From CAIWHR01 sp963709525 (GTDB lineage Bacteria; Pseudomonadota; Gammaproteobacteria; Burkholderiales; Casimicrobiaceae): a stretch of 64,000 bases of DNA. The DNA is taken from NCBI GenBank assembly GCA_963709525.1, contig CAVPXB010000009.1:186001-250000 (forward strand). Reading direction: 5' to 3'. This document shows, piece after piece, positions 56,033 through 62,857 of this stretch (positions within the stretch are counted from its first letter, which is position 1; each line of letters begins with the position of its first letter). The translations under genes and the position numbers were made by a program. Below the pieces are notes generated by a model, which saw only the letters and a program-made list of their open reading frames with translations, was not told where the DNA came from and did no database searches.

Positions 56033-56743
56033 CCGCGCATCCGCTTCGGCGGTCGCGGTGGACGGGGGCTCTCGCGGCGGTGCTGCTGCTGGGCGGCTGC
56101 GCCACAACCGCTTCGCGCGTCGACCCCTTCGAGCCGGTCAACCGCGCGATGTTCGAGGTCCATGACGTCGTCGACGGCAATTTCGTCAAGCCGCTGGCCG
56201 AAGCCTACGTCGACAGTCACGCCGCAGCTGGTTCGCACCGGGGTTTCCAATTTCTACAACAACATCGACGACCTGTTCTCGGGAATCAATGGCCTGCTTC
56301 AGGGCAAGACCGAAAAGGCCGGCCACGATTTCGGCCGCGTGATGATCAATACGCTGTTCGGCCTCCTGGGAATCTTCGATCCCGCGTCCGACGCCGGCAT
56401 CGAGCGCGGCAACGAGGATTTCGGCCAGACGTTTGCCTATTGGGGCTTGCCGCCGGGACCTTATCTTTTCGTGCCGTTGTTCGGCCCGACGACCGTGGTC
56501 GACGGCACCGGGTTCGTCGTGCGCGTGCTGTGGGGTCCCGTGGGCGAAATCCCCACCGTGGCACTGCGCAACAGCCTGTACGGGCTGGGTTACATCAACG
56601 TCCGGGCGGGCGTGCTCGAGGCCGGCAAGATCGTCGATACCGCGGCGCTCGACCGCTACCGCTTCATTCGCAACGCCTACCTGCAAAAGCGGCGCTATGA
56701 CGTCTACGACGGCAAGCCGCCGCCGGAACCCGAGGACGAATAA
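56029..56743 (+). pseudogene. mlaA: Outer-membrane lipoprotein MlaA (VacJ), frameshifted
   Basis: About 238 residues when joined. Signal and lipobox LGGC, then the family start VDPFEPVNRAMFEVHDVVD. At about 56213-56218 one surplus base moves the frame, after which TPQLVRTGVSNFYNNIDDLF, FGRVMINTLFGLLGIFDPAS and YWGLPPGPYLFVPLFGPTT continue to the stop at 56743. MlaA removes phospholipids from the outer leaflet through the MlaA-porin complex and hands them to MlaC. Neighbours are intact, so a consensus error is plausible. Confidence 0.88.
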
Positions 56744-56746
56744 TCG

Positions 56747-57382
56747 ATGGCTCCAGGATTGAACCTGCGACGCGCCGCCGTCGCCACCATGCTCACGATT
56801 GCCGCGTTCTGGGGCTTCGCGGCGCCGCTGCAGGCGCAGGAGGCCCCGGATGCCCTGGTCAAGCGCGTGTCGCAGGACGTGCTGCAGATCGTCAAGACCG
56901 ACCCGCTGGTGCAGGCCGGCAACGAAGCGCGGATTCGCGAGGTCGTCGAGTCCAAGCTGCTGGCGAATTTCAATTTCGAGCGGATGACCGCACTGGCGAT
57001 GGGCAAGAACTGGCGCAGCGCCACGCCCGAGCAGCAGAAGCGGCTGACCGACGAATTCCGCACGTTGCTGGTGCGCACCTATTCGGGCGCACTCAACCAG
57101 TATCGCAACGAGACCATCGACTACAAGCCGCTGCGCGCCAGCCCGGCCGACACCGAAGTGATCGTGCGCACGGCGGTGCAGAAGCCCGGCGGCGCGCCGG
57201 TGCAGATCGACTACAGCATGGAGAAAAAGGCCGATGGCTGGAAGGCCTACGACGTGATCGTCGGCGGCGTGTCCCTGGTCACCAATTTCCGCGACGAGTT
57301 CAACGCGCAGATTCAGTCGGGCGGCGTCGACGGCCTCATCAAGACGCTGGCCAACAAGAACAAGGGAGCGCCTGCCAAGTGA
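56747..57382 (+). CDS. mlaC: Phospholipid transport periplasmic shuttle MlaC
   Basis: 211 residues: a signal peptide (cleavage after LQA), then the MlaC fold with ANFNFERMTALAMGKNWRSATPEQQKRL, FRTLLVRTYSGALNQY and GWKAYDVIVGGVSLVTNFRDEF. It carries phospholipid from MlaA to MlaFEDB. Its TGA overlaps the mlaB GTG (GTGA). Confidence 0.94.
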   Translation: MAPGLNLRRAAVATMLTIAAFWGFAAPLQAQEAPDALVKRVSQDVLQIVKTDPLVQAGNEARIREVVESKLLANFNFERMTALAMGKNWRSATPEQQKRLTDEFRTLLVRTYSGALNQYRNETIDYKPLRASPADTEVIVRTAVQKPGGAPVQIDYSMEKKADGWKAYDVIVGGVSLVTNFRDEFNAQIQSGGVDGLIKTLANKNKGAPAK

Positions 57383-57714
57383 TCGCGCGCTGCGGACCCG
57401 CGACCGACGACGGCGACTGCGCGGGGCGCATTGTCGCGCCCCGGGACGGCGTGCAGTGGGCCTTCGAAGGGGCGCTCACGCTCGGCAACGCCGGGACCGT
57501 GCTGGGCGAATCCGCCGCACTCTCGTTGCCGGTATCGGACATCGTCGATTGCAGTGCGTTGACGGCCGTCGATTCGTCCGCCATCACCGTGTTGCTTGCG
57601 CTGAAGCGCCGGGCGGTCGGCGAGGGTCGCGAGTTGCACTTCAACGGCCTGCCCGCGCCGCTCCTCGCGCTGGCCGGTGTCTACGATGTCCGGGAGCTGC
57701 TTGGCATTTCCTGA
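57379..57714 (+). CDS. mlaB: Phospholipid transport STAS-domain protein MlaB
   Basis: 111 residues, a single STAS domain: WAFEGALTLGNAGTVLGES, DIVDCSALTAVDSSAITVLLAL (conserved Ser/Thr loop) and LPAPLLALAGVYDVRELL. MlaB stabilises MlaF in the complex. Start is GTG 57379, coupled to mlaC. End of the mla cluster. Confidence 0.9.
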   Translation: MIARCGPATDDGDCAGRIVAPRDGVQWAFEGALTLGNAGTVLGESAALSLPVSDIVDCSALTAVDSSAITVLLALKRRAVGEGRELHFNGLPAPLLALAGVYDVRELLGIS

Positions 57715-57793
57715 GCCCTGCGCTCGCCTGTCGTTGCTGCCCGCGCCTGCCTGACTTTCGCCGACTCCTCCACTGATTGCCGCATCGCACCGC

Positions 57794-58717
57794 ATGCCTG
57801 CCGCCGTTGAAGCCATCGATATCGCCCGCCGCTTCGGCCGCGTGCAGGCGCTGGACGGGGTCAGCCTCGCCGTCGAGGAGGGTGAGTTCTTCGGCCTGCT
57901 CGGCCCCAACGGCGCCGGCAAGACGACGCTGATCTCCATCCTGGCCGGACTGGTGCGAGCGGACCGGGGCAGCGCCCGCATCAAGGGTCACGACGTCATC
58001 ACCGATTACCGCGCGGCGCGGCGCGCGCTGGGCGTGGTGCCGCAGGAGCTGGTGTTCGATCCGTTCTTTTCGGTGCGCGAGACGCTGGAGTTGCAATCGG
58101 GCTATTTCGGCATCACCGGCAACGAGGCATGGATCGACGAGATCCTCCACCACCTCGCGCTCACGGCCAAGGCCGACGCCAACATGCGCTCGCTGTCCGG
58201 CGGCATGAAGCGCCGGGTGCTGGTCGGCCAGGCGCTGGTGCACAAGCCGCCGGTCATCGTTCTCGACGAGCCCACTGCCGGCGTCGACGTCGAGCTGCGG
58301 CAAAGCCTCTGGGCGTTCATCCGCAAGCTGAACCAGGACGGCCACACCATCATCCTCACCACGCATTATCTCGAAGAGGCCGAGGCCCTGTGCGGCCGGA
58401 TCGCGATGCTGAAGGCGGGCAAGGTGGTGGCGCTCGACACCAAGCAGAATCTGCTGTCGCGCTTCGCCGGTCTTACGGTGCGGCTCGCCGCGGCGCGCGT
58501 GCCCGTCGCCTGGCAGCCGCGCGTGCTGCGCCACGAGGGCGGCGTGCATTTCATCGGCCTCGACCGCTACGCCGACCTCGAGGCGCTGCTCGCCGCATTG
58601 CGGGCGGAGGACATCGCGATCGCCGAACTCGCGCTGCAGGAGACCGACCTCGAGCAGGTGTTCCTGCGCATCATGGGCGGCGAGCGCGACGGCCGCGCGC
58701 CGGAGGTGGCGGCATGA
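57794..58717 (+). CDS. ABC-2 type exporter ATPase, YadG-like
   Basis: 307 residues. Walker A is GPNGAGKTTLISIL, the signature is LSGGMKRRVLVGQAL and Walker B is VIVLDEPTAGVD; the C-terminal 80 residues match the YadG/CcmA-type extension. It pairs with the permease that overlaps its end by 4 bases (ATGA). The substrate is unknown. The position between mla and ibaG/murA is the standard betaproteobacterial order. Confidence 0.92.
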   Translation: MPAAVEAIDIARRFGRVQALDGVSLAVEEGEFFGLLGPNGAGKTTLISILAGLVRADRGSARIKGHDVITDYRAARRALGVVPQELVFDPFFSVRETLELQSGYFGITGNEAWIDEILHHLALTAKADANMRSLSGGMKRRVLVGQALVHKPPVIVLDEPTAGVDVELRQSLWAFIRKLNQDGHTIILTTHYLEEAEALCGRIAMLKAGKVVALDTKQNLLSRFAGLTVRLAAARVPVAWQPRVLRHEGGVHFIGLDRYADLEALLAALRAEDIAIAELALQETDLEQVFLRIMGGERDGRAPEVAA

Positions 58718-59493
58718 TCCGCGTGGCGGGCGCCGGCTGGGTGACGCTCTTCTACAAGGAGGTGCTGCGCTTCTGGAAGGTGAGCTTCCAGACGATTCTG
58801 GCGCCGGTGCTGACGTCGCTCCTGTACCTGCTCATCTTCTCGCAGGTGCTCGAGTCGCACGTGTCGGTGTTCGACGGCAAGGTTCGCTACACGGCGTTCC
58901 TCATCCCTGGCCTCGTCATGATGTCGGTGCTGCAAAACGCGTTCGCCAACAGCTCGTCGTCGCTGATCCAGTCGAAGGTGACCGGCAACATCATCTTCGT
59001 GCTGCTGCCGCCGCTGTCGCCCGCGGAGATCCAGGCGGCGTACGTGCTGGGGGCGATGGTGCGCGGGATGGCGGTGGGCTTCGGCGTGTACCTGGGCACG
59101 CTCTGGTTCGATCCGTCGCTGCTGCAGGTTTCGCACCCGGGCTGGGCGCTTGCCTTCGCGCTGATGGGCAGCGCGATCCTCGGCACGCTGGGGCTTCTCG
59201 CCGGCATCTGGGCCGACAAGTTCGACCAGCTCGCCGGGTTCCAGAATTTCATCATCGTTCCGCTGACGTTTCTTTCGGGCGTGTTCTACTCGATCCACTC
59301 GCTGCCGCCGTTCTGGCAGGCGCTGTCGCGGTTCAATCCCTTCTTCTATATGATTGACGGGTTCCGCTACGGATTTTTCGGCCTGTCCGACGTCGCGCCC
59401 TGGACGTCGTTTGCGATCGTGGCCGGTTGCTGCGCGCTGCTGTCGGCGCTGACGCTGTGGCTCCTGCAGCGCGGCTGGAAGCTGCGCGCGTGA
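58714..59493 (+). CDS. ABC-2 type exporter permease, YadH-like
   Basis: 259 residues with six membrane helices; the conserved ABC-2 stretch LIPGLVMMSVLQNAFANSSSS and the end FNPFFYMIDGFRYGFFG are seen. Forms the exporter with the preceding ATPase. ATG 58714 overlaps the ATPase stop. The substrate is not known. Confidence 0.92.
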   Translation: MIRVAGAGWVTLFYKEVLRFWKVSFQTILAPVLTSLLYLLIFSQVLESHVSVFDGKVRYTAFLIPGLVMMSVLQNAFANSSSSLIQSKVTGNIIFVLLPPLSPAEIQAAYVLGAMVRGMAVGFGVYLGTLWFDPSLLQVSHPGWALAFALMGSAILGTLGLLAGIWADKFDQLAGFQNFIIVPLTFLSGVFYSIHSLPPFWQALSRFNPFFYMIDGFRYGFFGLSDVAPWTSFAIVAGCCALLSALTLWLLQRGWKLRA

Positions 59494-59513
59494 AAAACGC
59501 CTCTACCTGACCC

Positions 59514-59765
59514 ATGGTTAGCTCCGAATCCATCGAACGCTCGATCGCTGCCGTGCTTTCCTGCGAACACCTGCAAGTGCGCGGCGACGGCCATCATTGG
59601 GAAGCGCTGATCGTGAGCGAGGCTTTCGACGGCCTGTCGAAGGTCAGGCAGCACCAGCTCGTCTATGCGGCGCTCGGCGACAGGATGCGCGAGGAAATCC
59701 ACGCGTTGTCGATGATCACGCTCACGCCGGCGCAGTGGTCGGCGGCAAAGTACACCGATTCGTAA
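59514..59765 (+). CDS. ibaG: BolA-family protein IbaG-like, C-terminus donated by a repeat element
   Basis: 83 residues, BolA/IbaG family: LQVRGDGHHWEALIVSEAFDG, VRQHQLVYAAL and the family end IHALSMITLTPAQW. Such proteins act with monothiol glutaredoxins in iron-sulfur handling and acid response. The last four residues (YTDS) and the stop codon are encoded by the left end of the palindromic element starting at 59750, so the original C-terminus has been replaced or trimmed. Placed between the ABC exporter and murA, as is usual. Confidence 0.9.
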   Translation: MVSSESIERSIAAVLSCEHLQVRGDGHHWEALIVSEAFDGLSKVRQHQLVYAALGDRMREEIHALSMITLTPAQWSAAKYTDS

Positions 59766-59910
59766 GTACGCACACGCAATGAAATCGATGCATTTCGGGT
59801 CAGGGCAAGGCGCAAACCGCAGCGATACCGCGTGGTATCGCGAGGATTTGCAACGCCGCCATGGCCCGAAAGGCGCGATTTCATGGGTGCGTATTTGCGA
59901 ATCGGGGTAC
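59750..59910. mobile_element. 161-bp MITE-like palindromic element (GTAC family)
   Basis: The ends are 24-base inverted repeats with 3 mismatches (left starts GTACACCGATTCGTAAGTAC, right read inward GTACCCCGATTCGCAAATAC). Further arms ATGAAATCG/CGATTTCAT and TTTCGGG/CCCGAAA make almost the whole element a hairpin. The centre (59807-59855, minus strand) has TTGCAAAT and TTTGCGCC flanking a 7-bp stem CGATACC/GGTATCG with loop ACGC. No coding capacity. Lies between ibaG and murA. Confidence 0.8.
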
Positions 59911-59939
59911 TAGGAACCCGTAATCCGGACGGCCCGACG

Positions 59940-61193
59940 ATGGACAAGCTGCGGATCGAAGGCGGACGACCCCTCGCGGGCGAAGTTCGCGTCTCGGGAG
60001 CCAAGAACGCGGCGTTGCCGATCCTCTGCGCGGCGCTCCTGTCGCCCGAGCCGCTGACGCTCACCAACGTGCCGCGGCTCAACGACGTGCGCACGATGCA
60101 GACGCTGCTGGCGCAGATGGGTGTTCGGCTCGACACCCGAACCGCCGGCGCGGTGGCGCTGGACGCCGCGCGCATCGACTGGCCGCTGGCCCCCTACGAA
60201 CTCGTGAAGACCATGCGCGCGTCGATACTCGCGCTCGGCCCGCTGCTCGCGCGCTGCGGCGAGGCGCGCGTTTCGCTGCCCGGCGGCTGCGCGATCGGGC
60301 TGCGCCCGGTCGACCAGCACGTCAAGGGGCTGCAGGCGATGGGCGCGGAGATCGATCTCGAGCACGGCTATATCAATGCGCGGGCGCAGCGGCTGAAAGG
60401 CGTGAAATTCCGCTTCGATCTCGTCACCGTCACCGGTACCGAGAACCTGCTGATGGCAGCCACGCTCGCCGAGGGCACGACCGTGCTCGAGAACGCCGCG
60501 CGCGAGCCGGAGGTGGTCGATCTTGCGCGCTGCCTGATCGCGATGGGGGCGCGGATCGAAGGCGCCGGCACCGATCGCATCGCCATCGAGGGCGTGGCGC
60601 GCCTCACCGGGGCCACGCACGCGATCATGGCCGACCGGATCGAGACGGGGACCTTTCTCGCGGCGGTGGCGGCGACCGGAGGCGAGGCGGTGATCACCGG
60701 CACGCAGGCAGGCACGCTGGATGCGGTCCTGGACAAGCTGCGCGAGGCGGGCGCCGAGATCGCCGAGACGGCCGACACGATTCACGTTGCGCGTCGCGGG
60801 CCGCTTGCTTCTTTCAACCTGCGCACCGCCCCGTACCCCGCATTCCCGACCGACATGCAGGCGCAGATGATGGCGCTGGCCACGCGCGCCGCGGGAACCT
60901 CGGTGATCACCGAAACCATCTTCGAGAACCGGATGATGCACGTGCAGGAGCTGGTGCGCCTTGGGGCCACGATCGACGTCGAAGGCAATACCGCGATCGT
61001 CAAGGGCGCGCCCAAGCTGACCGGTGCCGACGTGATGGCCACCGATCTGCGCGCGTCGGCGTGCCTCGTCATCGCGGGGCTGATGGCCGAGGGCGAGACC
61101 ACGATCGACCGCATCTATCACCTCGACCGCGGCTACGAGCGCATCGAGGAAAAGCTGTCGGCGCTGGGCGCGCGCATTCGCCGCGTATCGTGA
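59940..61193 (+). CDS. murA: UDP-N-acetylglucosamine 1-carboxyvinyltransferase
   Basis: 417 residues. MurA commits UDP-GlcNAc to peptidoglycan synthesis using phosphoenolpyruvate. Lys22-Asn23 (SGAKNAALPIL) and the fosfomycin-target Cys117 (LPGGCAIGLRPVDQH) are present, with the repeated inside-out alpha/beta domain sequence typical of the EPSP-synthase family. ATG 59940 is the family start; an upstream in-frame start lies inside the MITE-like element and is not used. Confidence 0.96.
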   Translation: MDKLRIEGGRPLAGEVRVSGAKNAALPILCAALLSPEPLTLTNVPRLNDVRTMQTLLAQMGVRLDTRTAGAVALDAARIDWPLAPYELVKTMRASILALGPLLARCGEARVSLPGGCAIGLRPVDQHVKGLQAMGAEIDLEHGYINARAQRLKGVKFRFDLVTVTGTENLLMAATLAEGTTVLENAAREPEVVDLARCLIAMGARIEGAGTDRIAIEGVARLTGATHAIMADRIETGTFLAAVAATGGEAVITGTQAGTLDAVLDKLREAGAEIAETADTIHVARRGPLASFNLRTAPYPAFPTDMQAQMMALATRAAGTSVITETIFENRMMHVQELVRLGATIDVEGNTAIVKGAPKLTGADVMATDLRASACLVIAGLMAEGETTIDRIYHLDRGYERIEEKLSALGARIRRVS

Positions 61194-61227
61194 GCGCGGT
61201 GGCGCGCGAATCGCATGGCTGAAACCT

Positions 61228-61294
61228 TGTAGGAGCGGCTTCAACCGCGAACGCTTTTTTGCGCCACCCATTCGCGGCTGAGGCCGCTCCTACA
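61228..61294. repeat. REP-like inverted repeat between murA and queF
   Basis: TGTAGGAGCGGCTTCAACCG and its near complement CGGCTGAGGCCGCTCCTACA form 24-base arms around a loop containing TTTTTT. The GTAGGAGCGGC head is that of REP sequences common in pseudomonads and relatives, which are mobilised by RAYT transposases. It may also serve as a terminator for murA. A further partial copy (GCCGCTCCTG) follows. Confidence 0.8.
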
Positions 61295-61314
61295 GCCGCT
61301 CCTGCACTGCACAG

Positions 61315-62136
61315 ATGACCGACCTCAACGCTTCTCCGCTCGGCCACGCGACGTCCTACGCGGACGCCTACGATCCGGGATTGCTGTTCCCGGTCGAGCG
61401 GGCGCCGCTGCGGGCCGAACTCGAATGGGATCCCGCGTTGCCGTTTCGCGGCAGCGATTGCTGGACCGCCTACGAGTTGTCGTGGCTCGATTCGTCCGGC
61501 AAGCCGCAGGTCGCGATCGCCACGTTCACGCTGCCCGCCGACTCGCCCTGCATCGTCGAGTCGAAATCGGTCAAGCTCTACCTCACGGCGTTCAATCAAT
61601 CGCGGTTTTCGGAACCCGAGGCGGTGGCCGCTGCCCTGCGGCGCGACCTCTCGGCCGCGGCGGGCGCCGCTGTGCTGGTGGCGCTGACGCTGCCCGATGG
61701 CTTTGCGGCCCTGCCGCGCGCCGAGATGGACGGTGCCTGCCTCGATGCGCTGCCCCTCGCGGCGCTCGATGCCGCGCCGGCTCCGGGCGCCCTTGTCGCA
61801 TCGGGTGCCGCGGTGGGACAGACGCTGTACACCCGACTGTTCCGATCCCTGTGCCCGGTCACCGGGCAACCGGACTACGCGAGCGTGCAGATCCGTTACC
61901 GCGGACCCAGGATCGATGCCGCGGGCTTGTTGCGCTACCTCGTCTCTTTCCGTCGCCATCCCGGGTTCCACGAGCATTGCGTCGAGCGAATTTTCGCGGA
62001 CGTCTGGCGGCGCTGCCGGCCGGAAACGCTCGCCGTGCTGGCCCGGTTCACGCGCCGTGGCGGCGTCGACATCAATCCCTGGCGCACGAGCGAGCGCGAG
62101 CCGGCGCCGGTCAATGCCCGCACCGCACGGCAATGA
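61315..62136 (+). CDS. queF: NADPH-dependent 7-cyano-7-deazaguanine reductase QueF
   Basis: 273 residues, the long two-domain (YqfB) form. The N-terminal tunnel-fold half has ELSWLDSSGKPQVA and the ESKSVKLYLTAFNQ motif; the C-terminal half has catalytic Cys180 and Asp187 in SLCPVTGQPDYASVQIRY and HEHCVERIF. It reduces preQ0 to preQ1 for queuosine-tRNA synthesis. Stands alone after the REP element. Confidence 0.95.
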   Translation: MTDLNASPLGHATSYADAYDPGLLFPVERAPLRAELEWDPALPFRGSDCWTAYELSWLDSSGKPQVAIATFTLPADSPCIVESKSVKLYLTAFNQSRFSEPEAVAAALRRDLSAAAGAAVLVALTLPDGFAALPRAEMDGACLDALPLAALDAAPAPGALVASGAAVGQTLYTRLFRSLCPVTGQPDYASVQIRYRGPRIDAAGLLRYLVSFRRHPGFHEHCVERIFADVWRRCRPETLAVLARFTRRGGVDINPWRTSEREPAPVNARTARQ

Positions 62137-62197
62137 GCACGGTGGCTGTCCGGTAGAATGATCGTTCCTGACCGCCGATGACAGACCGCACGCCGCC

Positions 62198-62857
62198 GTG
62201 ACCACGCTGACCCTGGCCCTGTCGAAGGGGCGCATTTTCGACGAAACCCTGCCGCTGCTCGCTGCGGCGGGCATCGTCCCGCTCGAGGATCCCGAGTCCT
62301 CGCGCAAACTCATCATCGGCACCAATCAGCCGGGCGTCTCGGTCGTCATCGTGCGCGCTTCCGACGTGCCGACCTACGTCCAGTACGGCGCCGCCGACGT
62401 CGGAGTGGCCGGCAAGGACGTGCTGCTCGAGCACGGGAGCGAAGGCCTCTACCAGCCGCTCGATCTCGAGATCGGCAAGTGCCGGATGGCGGTGGCGACC
62501 CGGCGCGGCTACGACTGGACGGGCACCGTGCAGCGTGGCGCGCGCATCCGGGTCGCGACCAAGTACGTGCGCACGGCGCGCGAGCATTTCGCCGCCAAGG
62601 GCATGCACGTCGACCTGATCAAGCTCTACGGCTCGATGGAACTCGCGCCGCTCGCCGGCCTCTCGGACGTCATCGTCGATCTTGTCTCGACCGGCAACAC
62701 GCTCAAGGCGAACGATCTCGTCGCCGTCGAGGACATCATGCCGATCAGCTCGCGCCTGGTCGTCAACCCTGCGGCGCTCAAGCTGAAACGCGCCATGGTG
62801 CAGCCGCTGCTCGAAGCCGTCGCGCGGGCGGTCGAGAGCCGCCGGACCGGGCCATGA
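62198..62857 (+). CDS. hisG: ATP phosphoribosyltransferase HisG, short form
   Basis: 219 residues, the short catalytic form that needs HisZ as a regulatory partner. LALSKGRIFDETLPLL, the ADVGVAGKDVLLEHG segment and VDLVSTGNTLKANDL (PRPP loop) are seen. First step of histidine synthesis. GTG 62198 start; its TGA overlaps the hisD ATG (ATGA). Opens a his operon continuing beyond the window. Confidence 0.95.
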   Translation: MTTLTLALSKGRIFDETLPLLAAAGIVPLEDPESSRKLIIGTNQPGVSVVIVRASDVPTYVQYGAADVGVAGKDVLLEHGSEGLYQPLDLEIGKCRMAVATRRGYDWTGTVQRGARIRVATKYVRTAREHFAAKGMHVDLIKLYGSMELAPLAGLSDVIVDLVSTGNTLKANDLVAVEDIMPISSRLVVNPAALKLKRAMVQPLLEAVARAVESRRTGP

